NCBI RefSeq assembly: GCF_000024345.1
Contig: NC_013729.1
Span: 372,001 to 436,000, forward strand
Reading direction: 5' to 3'
Source: Kribbella flavida DSM 17836
Lineage (GTDB): Bacteria; Actinomycetota; Actinomycetes; Propionibacteriales; Kribbellaceae
DNA: 64,000 bases
The position numbers and the translations under genes were made by a program. How positions within the stretch are numbered: position 1 is the stretch's first letter; every line of letters starts with the position of its first letter. Of this stretch, positions 16,374 to 24,449 are shown in pieces. Under the pieces are notes generated by a model, which was not told the origin of the DNA, made no database searches, and saw nothing but the letters and a program-made list of their open reading frames with translations.

Positions 16374-17849
16374 ATGGTCTACTCGCAGTTCCCGATCGAC
16401 GAGGTGTCGGTAAGCGATCTGCGGCTCGATGTCAGCAACTACCGGTTCCCGATAGATCAGCCCAGCGAGCACGCCGCCATGAACTACCTGTTCGCCGCTT
16501 CCGATGTGATGGAAGTTGTACGGCTCATTCTGCCGGACGGTTACGTTGATAACGAGTTGCCTCTAGTCGTTGAGGAGGACGGCGGGTTCGTCATTCTCGA
16601 GGGCAATCGGCGCTTGTCCGCCCTCAGAGCGCTACTCGACCCGTCGCTCGTTCCGTCTCACCAGACAGAGATCGAGCATCTGCTGCGACGCTATCCGCTT
16701 GAGGCAGCCGACCTGCCGGAGAAGATCCGCGTCATGCGATTCCCGGATAGGGAGGCCGCTGCTCCAGTTCTGGCGCGATTGCATATCGGGGAAAACAAGC
16801 GACGGTGGAATCTCGACGAACAAGCCAAATTTGTCTTCGCTCAACTGACCGACGGCATCACGGTCAGGGCGCTGAAGGAGCAGTTGCCCGCGATCAAGGA
16901 TGTTGTGCGTCTGATCCGTATGGGAAACGTCAGGCAGATGTTGGGCGAGATCTCCTTCGGAGATCCCGCATTGGAGGAGTATGCCGTCAGTAGCAAGTTG
17001 CCGATGTCGGCGTTCGAGTACGCCTACCGCAACTCGGCGATTCAATCCGCGATCGGCATCGCTTTCGACGACGAAGGCAACCTGACGAGTCGTCCGTCGA
17101 CGGACGCCCACGTAGCAGCTCTCGCTCGGTTGCTACGTGGCTTCAAGGCTGGTGAACTCAACACCCGCCGCGGTCTGAAGGTGGGCACGGATGATTTCCG
17201 CAGACTCATCGATGAGATGCGCGGGACTTCAGCCCAGGCGCAAGACGAGCCTCCCGCCGCCGCGGCGACTTCGGATGCCTCCAATGCCGGCGATGCGGGG
17301 TCAGGTGGTACTCGACCGGGCGGATCAGGACCAGCCGCGGCGCCGGGTCGTCCGTCGGGCGAGCCAGGCTCTGCTGCTGCAGCTGGGGACCAGACCTCAC
17401 GTCGCGGCCCAAACAGCCCCGAGACAAAGAAGACGCTCGACTTTGCCGGTATCGACGAGGAACCCCTACCGCTGCCGCTGAAACATCGCGTCCGAGAGTT
17501 GCGCCGGATCGAAGTTGCGCAGTTCCCCGCCGCCGCGGCGATGCTCATGAGGTCAGTACTTGAATCCGCGATCAAGGAGCACTACGGAGTCAAGGGCGGC
17601 CCGGCAGCCACCGGCATGCTCAGTGATGTCATGGTCAGGATCACCAGCGACTACAACCAGGACAAGCAGTTTGCTAACGCGATCTCGACGATCAACAGGA
17701 AGGGTAGAGGCGCAAGCACGGTGCCGGGATCCGGCGAATGGTTCAACATGGTGTCTCACAGCGTCAACATCGACGTGAACGGGCGGCAGGTGCACGAGGC
17801 CTGGCGCGTTGTCTTTCCTTTGGTCAGGTTCCTATTGAAGCGTCCGTAG
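16374..17849 (+). CDS. ParB/Srx-like N-terminal domain protein with helical C-terminal domain (element cargo)
   Basis: The 491-residue protein has an N-terminal ParB-like nuclease fold (residues about 1-180: FPIDEVSVSDLRLDVSNYRF, then EGNRRLSALRALLDP as the ParB box, and LHIGENKRRWNLDEQAKFVF). An Ala/Gly/Pro-rich linker covers about 280-350. The C-terminal helical domain (RRIEVAQFPAAAAMLMRSVLESAIKEHY) is reminiscent of HEPN-like helical bundles, but this is only a resemblance. GGGGAGGA lies before the ATG. The gene converges on the adenine methylase with a 26-base overlap of 3' ends. As AICE cargo the pair may serve defence, modification or anti-restriction; the function is not established. 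Confidence 0.75.
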   Translation: MVYSQFPIDEVSVSDLRLDVSNYRFPIDQPSEHAAMNYLFAASDVMEVVRLILPDGYVDNELPLVVEEDGGFVILEGNRRLSALRALLDPSLVPSHQTEIEHLLRRYPLEAADLPEKIRVMRFPDREAAAPVLARLHIGENKRRWNLDEQAKFVFAQLTDGITVRALKEQLPAIKDVVRLIRMGNVRQMLGEISFGDPALEEYAVSSKLPMSAFEYAYRNSAIQSAIGIAFDDEGNLTSRPSTDAHVAALARLLRGFKAGELNTRRGLKVGTDDFRRLIDEMRGTSAQAQDEPPAAAATSDASNAGDAGSGGTRPGGSGPAAAPGRPSGEPGSAAAAGDQTSRRGPNSPETKKTLDFAGIDEEPLPLPLKHRVRELRRIEVAQFPAAAAMLMRSVLESAIKEHYGVKGGPAATGMLSDVMVRITSDYNQDKQFANAISTINRKGRGASTVPGSGEWFNMVSHSVNIDVNGRQVHEAWRVVFPLVRFLLKRP

Positions 17850-18726
17850 TCGCCAGCTCCGTTTGCCGGATAACGTCAGCTACATAGCGCGAGGCGATCA
17901 TTAGTTCATCTGCCTGTCCTGGATGCCTTGCGGAGTAATTCAGCGCGTAACGCCGCTGGAAACTCTTGGCATATAGCCTTTCAATGAGTGGTGAGGTGTC
18001 ATACGTCATTAGCCAATGAGCGCCTTTGATGCCGTTGACAACCTTCGCAAGAGCCGTATGGTCGCGGTGTTCGAATGAGTTGAGGTACAACTGCGATCCT
18101 GCTTTAACGTATGGCGGATCGATATACATAAATGCGTTCGTGTCATTTGCATGGGCAAGGATTACTGCGCGCCCGTCCGTATTGCTGACTGTGATCTTGT
18201 CTGAGAGCCTACCGATCGCGCTTATTCGTTCTGACAGAGTGGATCTGTTAAAACGAGCGTCGATCTTGTAGGTACCGGTTTGCGCAAGGCCGCCAATAAC
18301 GCCGCCGCGGAGTACGCCGGAGCGGTTGGTGCGATTCAGGTAGAAGAACGCAAATCCAAGTGCGAGGAGGTCTGACTCGTCGGCCGCACGGTAGATCTCA
18401 CGCTGGGCTGACCATTCATCGATCGTCAAGGGGGTGGTCTCGACGAGTTCGACGAAGGCCTCGTTCTTGTGGACGACGCTATGCCAGAAAGCGTGCACGG
18501 CTGGATCTAGATCGTTGATGACGAGATGGTCGACGAGTTCGTTCCGTAGGAGTGCGATCCCCGCGCCCGCCCCGCCAGCATACGGTTCGACGTAACAGGG
18601 AGTGGGGAGCGCCAGGGCTGCAATCACATCCGCGAACAGGCCCGCGAGCGCGGACTTACCCCCCGGATACCTGAGCGGAGACAGCGTTCCGTATCGCCGC
18701 GACGCTACGACCTTCACTCGCTCCAC
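17824..18726 (-). CDS. D12-class DNA adenine N6-methyltransferase (Dam-like)
   Basis: The 300-residue enzyme has N-terminal PLRYPGGKSALAGLF, the SAM-binding motif YVEPYAGGAGAGIAL, FFYLNRTNRSGVLRGG and the catalytic motif IV DPPY in FMYIDPPYVKAGSQLY. This order is that of D12-class (Dam/DpnM) adenine methylases that modify a short target such as GATC; the target here is unknown. The base composition is clearly lower in GC than the chromosome. Its 3' end overlaps that of the convergent ParB-like gene. No classical restriction endonuclease is adjacent, so it is either an orphan methylase protecting the element or half of a modification system with the ParB-like protein. Confidence 0.92.
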   Translation of the reverse strand: MERVKVVASRRYGTLSPLRYPGGKSALAGLFADVIAALALPTPCYVEPYAGGAGAGIALLRNELVDHLVINDLDPAVHAFWHSVVHKNEAFVELVETTPLTIDEWSAQREIYRAADESDLLALGFAFFYLNRTNRSGVLRGGVIGGLAQTGTYKIDARFNRSTLSERISAIGRLSDKITVSNTDGRAVILAHANDTNAFMYIDPPYVKAGSQLYLNSFEHRDHTALAKVVNGIKGAHWLMTYDTSPLIERLYAKSFQRRYALNYSARHPGQADELMIASRYVADVIRQTELATTDASIGT

Positions 18727-18835
18727 TTACGATCCTCTCGTCCACCGCACTGCCCCGGGCAGTCAGTATTTCGTATAAGTAGCGCCTGGTCACCCACTGT
18801 CTCTGAGTGAGTCCGAGTCAAGTAAAGGTGCGCTA

Positions 18836-19513
18836 TCAGCGAATCGCTGCTGCGATAGCGAACATCGAGTCGACGACCGCGGATGCGCCGGAGTGTGTCA
18901 ACGCTTCCGACTTGCCGGGCTTGTTGGCGTACCCGATGATGCGGGTTCCGGCCGCCCGCCCGGCCTCCATGTCACTAGCCTGATCACCAATGAAGACACA
19001 AGCTGCCGTACGGATGCCAAGGGCAACCGTCGCGCGATCGAGTAGGTGTGGGCTGGGCTTCATCAAAGTCGGGTCCGAGGGGTCGCGGCCCTCAACATGC
19101 GCTACTCGGTCGGCTAGGCCGGTGCGGACGAGGTAGCGCACGACGGCTTCGGTGTAGTTGTTGCTCACGATCGCTACCAGCTTGCCGCTGCTCTTGCAGG
19201 CGGCCAGCGACTCAGCTGCGCCCGGAGTGGGCCGCGCAGTTTCCACCGCCTTTATCTCGGCTTCCTGCAAGGCCCGCTCAAGCCGGGTCGCGAGCCGCTG
19301 ATCGGTGGCGGCCGCTAGCAGCAACTCGTGAGGACCGGCAGGCTTTCGCAGTGCCTCGTCAAGGTCGTGCGGAAGCGTGCCGGCCAACTCACGAAGCTCG
19401 GCCGTGATGCGCTGGGCGGGGTATCCGTCGAACACGGAGCAGATCGGTCCGTCGAAGTCGAAAAGGACTGCGTCAGCTGAGTCGAATAGCTGTCGGAGTG
19501 GATCGGTTGTCAC
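18836..19513 (-). CDS. HAD-superfamily hydrolase in the repressor operon
   Basis: The 225-residue HAD phosphatase has motif I DAVLFDFDGPIC (nucleophile Asp), motif II-like VAIVSNNYT, motif III Lys in TLMKPSPHLL and motif IV CVFIGDQASDMEAG. This is the subfamily of small phosphoglycolate phosphatase-like enzymes. The GTG at 19513 overlaps the GntR stop codon (GTGA), which indicates translational coupling. In some AICEs this slot after the GntR repressor is held by a Nudix hydrolase, so a HAD enzyme here may play an analogous nucleotide-clearing or signalling role; that part is inference. Confidence 0.8.
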   Translation of the reverse strand: MTTDPLRQLFDSADAVLFDFDGPICSVFDGYPAQRITAELRELAGTLPHDLDEALRKPAGPHELLLAAATDQRLATRLERALQEAEIKAVETARPTPGAAESLAACKSSGKLVAIVSNNYTEAVVRYLVRTGLADRVAHVEGRDPSDPTLMKPSPHLLDRATVALGIRTAACVFIGDQASDMEAGRAAGTRIIGYANKPGKSEALTHSGASAVVDSMFAIAAAIR

Positions 19514-20364
19514 AGTTCGCGGACCTGCCCGAGTGTGCCCCACAGGCTTTCGAACCACCGGCGCGCCTGCTCGACATACTGCGACCCCGTGGCCTGGTCA
19601 TTGTCGCTGGTCGAGTGGTGGAAAAGCACCGTGTCTTTGCCGACTGCATCGAAGATTGAGACGTGCTCGCCCTCGATCTCGACCTCCCGCTCTACGACTG
19701 GATAGAACCCGAAGAAGATCTCTTCATCGTTCAACGCGTAGAGCTTGAACATCATCGGCAGCCCAACCACCACACGCGCCTCGACTTCGGTTTTCGGGAC
19801 GAGCCCCAACTCTCCGAGTTCGCGGACGGATTGGATGATCTCTCCTGCCGACCGGTGCGCAATTCCTGCGACCCGTGCACGTACTCGGGGATCGTCACCA
19901 GGAGTTTCCCCGGCGCGAGACGGTACGGCGATCGGTTGGTTCAGATCCGGTAGAAGCATGCGTATTGTGATCGATTGCGGAGTGAGGCGACCGCGTCTAA
20001 TGCGGTCGATTGGCTCCTCAAGCGCACCGAGCAGCGTTTCGCCAGTCAACCCGGCGAAGTCGATGCGCACCTCGTCCTGTTCGAACGCCTTCTCGATGTG
20101 CGGGCGGAGGCCGACCGCCTGGTCGGCCTGCTCGCGGACGTACACGCCGCTTCCGACACGGGACACGATCAAGCCTTCGTCGCGCAAGATTCGTAGAGCC
20201 TGCTGGATGGTCATCCGGGCAACGCCGTACTGCGTCGCTAGCTCGTTCTGAGACGGGAGCTTTTCGCCCGCCTTCACCTTCTTCGTGAGGATCGCCGCGC
20301 GTAGAGCGTTGGCGACCTGCTTGAACGGCGGTCGCGGGTCAGACGGATCTAGCTGCTGCTCCAT
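19510..20364 (-). CDS. GntR-family repressor (KorSA-like), element regulator
   Basis: The 284-residue protein has an N-terminal GntR winged helix (FKQVANALRAAILTKKVKAG, KLPSQNELATQYGVARMTIQ, RDEGLIVSRVGSGVYV) and a C-terminal effector domain of about 200 residues without a clear UTRA signature. In pSAM2-type elements a GntR protein, KorSA, represses transfer and replication. It is divergent from the DUF6284-to-int gene run, and the shared intergenic region is full of CTAG-centred dyads, one inside the promoter spacer. It is therefore likely to repress both itself and the forward operon. The following HAD gene is coupled. Confidence 0.85.
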   Translation of the reverse strand: MEQQLDPSDPRPPFKQVANALRAAILTKKVKAGEKLPSQNELATQYGVARMTIQQALRILRDEGLIVSRVGSGVYVREQADQAVGLRPHIEKAFEQDEVRIDFAGLTGETLLGALEEPIDRIRRGRLTPQSITIRMLLPDLNQPIAVPSRAGETPGDDPRVRARVAGIAHRSAGEIIQSVRELGELGLVPKTEVEARVVVGLPMMFKLYALNDEEIFFGFYPVVEREVEIEGEHVSIFDAVGKDTVLFHHSTSDNDQATGSQYVEQARRWFESLWGTLGQVREL

Positions 20365-20377
20365 GCTCGCAAGCTTA

Positions 20378-20478
20378 CTAGCTGACTAGGCAGGCTAGGG
20401 CAATCCTGTCCAAATGCTTGACCTGGCTAGCCAGCCTATGTAGCTTTCTGCCTACGAGAATCTGGCTAGGCAGGCTAG
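20378..20478. promoter_or_regulatory. CTAG-rich operator array for the GntR repressor
   Basis: CTAGGCAGGCTAG occurs twice in direct orientation (20386-20398 and 20466-20478, exactly 80 bases apart), and the perfect palindrome CTGGCTAGCCAG lies between them at 20423-20434. Further half-sites (CTAGCTGACTAGG from 20378; CCTAGTCAGG just beyond 20480) flank these. CTAG is rare in this genome, so the cluster is unlikely by chance. Position between the divergent repressor and the element operon supports operators. Confidence 0.7.
20418..20446 (+). promoter_or_regulatory. Forward operon promoter with operator in the spacer
   Basis: A -35 TTGACC (20418-20423) and -10 TAGCTT (20441-20446) are separated by 17 bases. 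The palindrome CTGGCTAGCCAG lies almost wholly inside this spacer, so a bound repressor would block RNA polymerase directly. The first gene starts about 108 bases downstream of the expected start site. Confidence 0.6.
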
Positions 20479-20492
20479 TCGCCTAGTCAGGT

Positions 20493-20524
20493 GGCGTCTC
20501 GGCGGTGGCACCCGCCGAGACGCC
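20493..20524 (+). promoter_or_regulatory. Strong leader hairpin upstream of DUF6284
   Basis: GGCGTCTCGGCGG and its exact complement are separated by a 6-base loop, a 13-bp stem in the untranslated leader between promoter and first gene. It has no U-tract. It could be an attenuator, an RNA-stabilising structure or a further protein-binding dyad. Confidence 0.55.
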
Positions 20525-20560
20525 TGGGCCGTACTAGCCGTCTGAACAGGAGCACAACCC

Positions 20561-20809
20561 ATGAGCATCATCCACCTGTCGGCCGTCAGTGGCGAGGAAC
20601 CGACCGCTGCTGACCTGGCCGGTATTGAGGCGGAATGGCCGCTGATCGCGGCTGAGCTGGATCTGTTAGACGCGCAGATCGCGTTCATCAACGCCGGTCC
20701 GCATGCGTCGGAGCTGGAGACGCGGCGGATCCGCCGCGCTGAGCGTCGCGTGCTGGAGGTGGGCCGGGAGTTGGCCGACCGCGTACCGGAGACGGAGGGC
20801 GCGGCATGA
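20561..20809 (+). CDS. DUF6284-like small protein
   Basis: The 82-residue acidic, largely helical protein (MSIIHLSAVSGEEPTAADLA; DLLDAQIAFINAG; RRIRRAERRVLEVGRELADR) resembles DUF6284 proteins that lead the transfer/replication operons of actinomycete integrative elements. AGGAG precedes the ATG. It is the first gene behind the GntR-controlled promoter and overlaps the next gene by ATGA. The molecular role is not known; its small size and position suggest a regulatory or accessory protein. Confidence 0.7.
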   Translation: MSIIHLSAVSGEEPTAADLAGIEAEWPLIAAELDLLDAQIAFINAGPHASELETRRIRRAERRVLEVGRELADRVPETEGAA

Positions 20810-21027
20810 CCGCGCAGGCCGTCGAGATGCCCCTCCCGGATCTCACCCGGGTGGATCTGGGCTGGTGGAAGGTCGCGGGTTACGACCTGGTGCAGGTTGT
20901 CTCGCCCCGTACAGCGCTGGGTACGGCGTGGATCGTGTGGCGCGGCGACCACGTCTTGCACACCACCGACACGCTGCCGCACGCGGGTCAGTGGGTCATG
21001 ACGCAGGTCGGAGGTGGCGTGCGATGA
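20806..21027 (+). CDS. Small hypothetical protein of the element operon
   Basis: The 73-residue product (MTAQAVEMPLPDLTRVDLGW) reads as a compact beta-rich domain with WWKVAGYDLVQVV and TAWIVWRGDHVLHTTDTL strands. No family is recognised. Start and stop codons overlap both neighbours in the ATGA form, so it is translated as part of the operon and is a real gene despite its size. Confidence 0.65.
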   Translation: MTAQAVEMPLPDLTRVDLGWWKVAGYDLVQVVSPRTALGTAWIVWRGDHVLHTTDTLPHAGQWVMTQVGGGVR

Positions 21028-21920
21028 GCACCCTCACAAAGGCCCCGAGCACCGCGCCAGCGGTGGCCAAGTCCAACGGCGTTGAGCGGTTGCGGACGGC
21101 GGCTGCTGAAGCGTCGCAGGTGCGTGCGCTGTCGACTCATCCGGACGTGGTGGCGCTGCGGGTGGAGTCGGTACGTACGCAGGTTGACCGCTGCATGTGG
21201 GTCGGCATCGTGCTGGGTCTGGCGTTCACGATGGTCAACGTGCAGGCGTTCGCCGCGCAGGGTGCTGCGCTGTGGTCGCTGCCGTGGTTCGCCGCGTGGC
21301 TGCTGGACCCGATGGTGTCGCTGGTGCTGATCGCGGTTCTACGGGCCGAGCAGATCACCGCCCGGTATCAGGTGAGCGACCACACCAAGTGGATCGGCCG
21401 GACCAAGCGGTTCGCGTTCGCCGCGACGTACGCCATGAACACGTGGCACTCGTTCGTTCACCTGGACGTGGCCGGGATCGTGCTGCACTCGGTGCCGCCG
21501 CTGCTGGTGTTCTGCGCGGCTGAGACCGCCCCGGTACTGCGCGACCGGCTGACCGAGGCCGTGCTGCGAGCCGAGCGCACCGCGGCGCTGGCCGACCCGG
21601 CGGGGGCATCTCACCACCTCGACACCACCCCCGCGGCTGCCGAGCCGCCTGCCACGATCGAGAGCCGGGAGAAGCCTGCCAAGACGGGCCGGAAGCTGCT
21701 GGCCGACTACGTGACCGAAGCCCTGGCAGCGATCGAGCCTGGCACGGCGGCCGACGCGATCACCCCGGCGTGGGCGCGGCACACCACCGGTTGCTCAACC
21801 GGGCTGGCGGCAAAGGTTGCCGCGGCTGTCCGCGACGAACTCACCAGCTCCCAGACCGCGAACCACACGAGCGCCGACGACACGGACGCACCGGGCGAGA
21901 CTGCCCGCGTCGCGGCCTGA
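21024..21920 (+). CDS. SpdB/DUF2637-like membrane protein (conjugal spread)
   Basis: The 298-residue protein has a soluble N-terminus and about three to four membrane segments (MWVGIVLGLAFTMVNVQAFA; LWSLPWFAAWLLDPMVSLVL; VAGIVLHSVPPLLVFCAAET), followed by a charged C-terminal tail with a winged-helix-like segment. This is the DUF2637/Spd pattern found beside traB in Streptomyces plasmids and AICEs, where Spd proteins help spread the element between mycelial compartments. The ATG at 21024 overlaps the previous stop; longer in-frame extensions upstream lie over the two preceding genes and are rejected. traB follows 19 bases downstream. Confidence 0.75.
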   Translation: MSTLTKAPSTAPAVAKSNGVERLRTAAAEASQVRALSTHPDVVALRVESVRTQVDRCMWVGIVLGLAFTMVNVQAFAAQGAALWSLPWFAAWLLDPMVSLVLIAVLRAEQITARYQVSDHTKWIGRTKRFAFAATYAMNTWHSFVHLDVAGIVLHSVPPLLVFCAAETAPVLRDRLTEAVLRAERTAALADPAGASHHLDTTPAAAEPPATIESREKPAKTGRKLLADYVTEALAAIEPGTAADAITPAWARHTTGCSTGLAAKVAAAVRDELTSSQTANHTSADDTDAPGETARVAA

Positions 21921-21939
21921 CCGATAGGAGCGAGACGGC

Positions 21940-24204
21940 ATGGACAACGTGCACAAGCTTCACCCCGACCACGACCAAGACCGCGACGCCACCGAAGACC
22001 GCCCGCAGGACGTTGCTCCGGGCATCGTCAGTGAGCCGTCCGAGCGCGTGGACGCCACCGACACCACGGCGGCCGATGCTGAGGTGGTTGAGGGCGAGAT
22101 CCTGACCGAGGAAGAGTCCGCCGAGCTGGACCGCCGCCTGGCCAGCCGTGGCGCGCTTGTGCGCCGGGCGGTGACGACGACGCAGGTAGTGGCGCGAGCG
22201 TCCAAGACGGTCGCCACGCACGACCGGACGAAGACGGCCGGGAAGGTGTTGCTGCGCGAGGGATTCACGGTCGTGCAGGGTGTCGAGTCCTGGGCCAAGC
22301 GGGCGTGGGACGCCTCGACCATGGGTGTCTACCGGCGGCAGATCAAGGCCGCTGAGGCGGTCGGTGACCGCGAGGAACTGAAGCAGTGGACCGACCGGAA
22401 GGAGGCCGCAACAGACCGCCGCCACAAGCGGCTGATGGACCTGCCGAAGCTCGCGTGGGGCGTCCTCAAGGTCACCGTGGCAATGACGATCGGTGTGCCG
22501 TTCCTGGTGCTGCTGATCGCGATCCTGACCAAGGCCACCGGGCACGGCTCGTTCACCAGCGTGTGGCTGGGGTTCTTCGCGCTGATCGGATTCCTGATCG
22601 CGGCTGGTGCGGTCATCTGGTCCGGCGTCTCGATCGCGGCACCGTTCCTGGTCGTGCTCGCTGCCTGGCGCGAGGGCAAGCGGCGTGCGGAGCCGCCCGC
22701 GTGGCTGGTTACCACGGCCGACGCCGAGTGGGACGCGGCGATCGATGAAACCACGATTGCTAAGGCCCTGGAGGCGCTGCGCATCCCGGCGATCACGCAA
22801 TACCTGAAAGCCGGTCTGAAGCTGCAGTTCATCACCCCGGCCCGCGTGGACGGTCGCGGCACCCACGCGATCGTGAGGCTGCCTGCCGGTGTCACGGCGG
22901 AGAAGATCGCGCGGCGTCGTGGTGACCTGGCGACCGGTCTGCACCGGGCAGCCAAGGAGGTGTGGCCGACCACCGGCAGCGAGGCCGGGATCTTGGATCT
23001 GTGGATCGCGGACAAGGGCGCGCTCGCTGAGGGCGCGGGTGAGTATCCGCTGCTGGCCGGCGGTCTGGTGGACGTGTTCAAGGGCGTGCCCGCTGGCAAG
23101 ACGCTGCGCGGTGATGCGCTGCTCGCGCTGATCATGGAGCGCAACACGATGACCGGTGGCATGCCGGGTCAGGGCAAGTCCAGCGCGGCGCGGGCGATCA
23201 TGGCCGGGTGTGCGCTGGACCCGACCGCGGAACTGCGGATCTGGGTGCCGGACACGAACTTTGACTTCGAGGTGTTCAAGCCGCGGTGCGCGAACTACAT
23301 CATGGGCGCGGACGACGATTCCATGAAAGCTATCCGCGATCAGCTCGTGAACGTTCATGAAGAGGTCCAGCGGCGCGGTGAGCTGCTGATTCGCTACGAA
23401 CAGCCCGCTGTGACTCGTGAACTCGCCAACGCCGGGGTCGGGCTGCACCCGCTGATCTGCCTGCTGGAGGAAGCGCACGTGGCGATCACGGACGACACCT
23501 ACGGCAAGGAGATCTCCAAGTTGCTGGTGGAGATCGTGAAGCTCGGACGCAAGCGCGGCATTCACATGATCGTGTCCACGCAGGCACCAACACGGGATTC
23601 GATGCCGCGTGACGTGACCCGGAACTGTTCCAACGGGATCGCGTTCGCGGTCGGTGATCACGTCGCGAACGACGCGCTGCTCGGTCAGGGCGCGTACGCG
23701 GCCGGGCACCGGGCAACCGAGCTGATTCCCGGCACCGACAAGGGCACCGCGGTCGTCAAGGGCTTCACCGGCGAGCGGAGCGAGATCTTGCAGTGGTACT
23801 ACCTCGATGTTGCCAAGGGCAATGACCAGGTGACACCTCTGATCAAGCGGTCGCTGGAAGCGATCGCCAAGCTCGGCAGGACGATCCCGGACAGCAAGTC
23901 GGTGCAGATCGAGGCGCGTGACTTGCTCTCGGACCTGGACGAGGTGCTTGGAGACGACCCGCGGCCGATCGCGGACGTGCCCGCGCTGCTCAAGCGGCAC
24001 GCGCCGTCCTGGACGCCGTACCAGTCGCTCACCGGTAAGGCGCTGCGCGAGCTGCTGGACCGCGAGCACGGGATCAAGGTCCCCTCGACCGGGAACCGCT
24101 ACCCGCTCGATCCGGCTACCGTACGTGACGCGATCGTGCGCCGCGAACAAGCCACCGCGGACGGCGACGACAGCGGCGACGACGCCGGGACGCTCGCGAG
24201 TTAG
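21940..24204 (+). CDS. TraB-type FtsK/SpoIIIE conjugal DNA translocase
   Basis: The 754-residue protein is the transfer motor of the element. It has a disordered N-terminus, a membrane region at about residues 170-245 (VTVAMTIGVPFLVLLIAILT; SVWLGFFALIGFLIAAGAVI), a FtsK ATPase with Walker A GGMPGQGKSSAARA near 405 and Walker B LICLLEEAH, the VSTQAPTRDSMP sensor block, and a C-terminal winged-helix (SLTGKALRELLDREHG). Actinomycete TraB moves double-stranded DNA from donor to recipient by a single protein, recognising short repeats (clt) through the winged helix. Candidate recognition repeats occur just downstream and in the replication gene. Confidence 0.92.
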   Translation: MDNVHKLHPDHDQDRDATEDRPQDVAPGIVSEPSERVDATDTTAADAEVVEGEILTEEESAELDRRLASRGALVRRAVTTTQVVARASKTVATHDRTKTAGKVLLREGFTVVQGVESWAKRAWDASTMGVYRRQIKAAEAVGDREELKQWTDRKEAATDRRHKRLMDLPKLAWGVLKVTVAMTIGVPFLVLLIAILTKATGHGSFTSVWLGFFALIGFLIAAGAVIWSGVSIAAPFLVVLAAWREGKRRAEPPAWLVTTADAEWDAAIDETTIAKALEALRIPAITQYLKAGLKLQFITPARVDGRGTHAIVRLPAGVTAEKIARRRGDLATGLHRAAKEVWPTTGSEAGILDLWIADKGALAEGAGEYPLLAGGLVDVFKGVPAGKTLRGDALLALIMERNTMTGGMPGQGKSSAARAIMAGCALDPTAELRIWVPDTNFDFEVFKPRCANYIMGADDDSMKAIRDQLVNVHEEVQRRGELLIRYEQPAVTRELANAGVGLHPLICLLEEAHVAITDDTYGKEISKLLVEIVKLGRKRGIHMIVSTQAPTRDSMPRDVTRNCSNGIAFAVGDHVANDALLGQGAYAAGHRATELIPGTDKGTAVVKGFTGERSEILQWYYLDVAKGNDQVTPLIKRSLEAIAKLGRTIPDSKSVQIEARDLLSDLDEVLGDDPRPIADVPALLKRHAPSWTPYQSLTGKALRELLDREHGIKVPSTGNRYPLDPATVRDAIVRREQATADGDDSGDDAGTLAS

Positions 24205-24215
24205 CTCCGTGCCAT

Positions 24216-24263
24216 GGGCCGGAAACCTGCCGAAACCAGCCCTGACCAGGCGGTTTCCGGCCC
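24216..24263. terminator. Hairpin after traB
   Basis: GGGCCGGAAACC (24216-24227) and GGTTTCCGGCCC (24252-24263) form a perfect 12-bp stem, extended inward by GCC/GGC after one bulged base. It starts 11 bases after the traB stop and is a likely terminator or processing structure. Confidence 0.6.
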
Positions 24264-24366
24264 ACGGCTAACTCGGTTCACTCGCTAACTTTCCGCAGGT
24301 CACGGCCACATTAGCCACCCCTGGTGGTCGGAGTTAGGAACCTAACCCGATCGCCGGTATCTAACC
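24264..24366. repeat. CTAAC/GTTAG repeat cluster, candidate transfer locus (clt)
   Basis: CTAAC occurs at 24268, 24285, 24342 and 24361, and GTTAG at 24333; GTTAGG-AA-CCTAAC (24333-24346) forms an inverted repeat. TTAGCC also occurs at 24311. The cluster lies in the 245-base gap after traB, which holds no gene. Actinomycete clt loci are typically short repeat clusters close to traB, so this is one of two candidates in the element. Confidence 0.45.
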
Positions 24367-24449
24367 GTCCCACCTCACCGAACCAGGCCGACACCCAACG
24401 GGTGCTCGCCGTAGCTCGTCACGCCCTCTTGCGACTACAGAAAGTGATA

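Noticed and set aside
16034-16375. N-terminal extension of the AfsR-type gene reading through the att repeat
   Set aside because: The residues there are a translation of tRNA-Ser sequence and element DNA; the real start at 15826 has a ribosome site and directly precedes the domain.
17824-18726. Adenine methylase considered as part of a classical type II restriction-modification system
   Set aside because: No gene with a recognisable restriction endonuclease lies next to it; only the ParB-like protein is adjacent.
21841-24150. 769-codon minus-strand frame opposite traB
   Set aside because: The plus strand encodes an FtsK translocase with all motifs; the minus product has no recognisable domain and no ribosome site.
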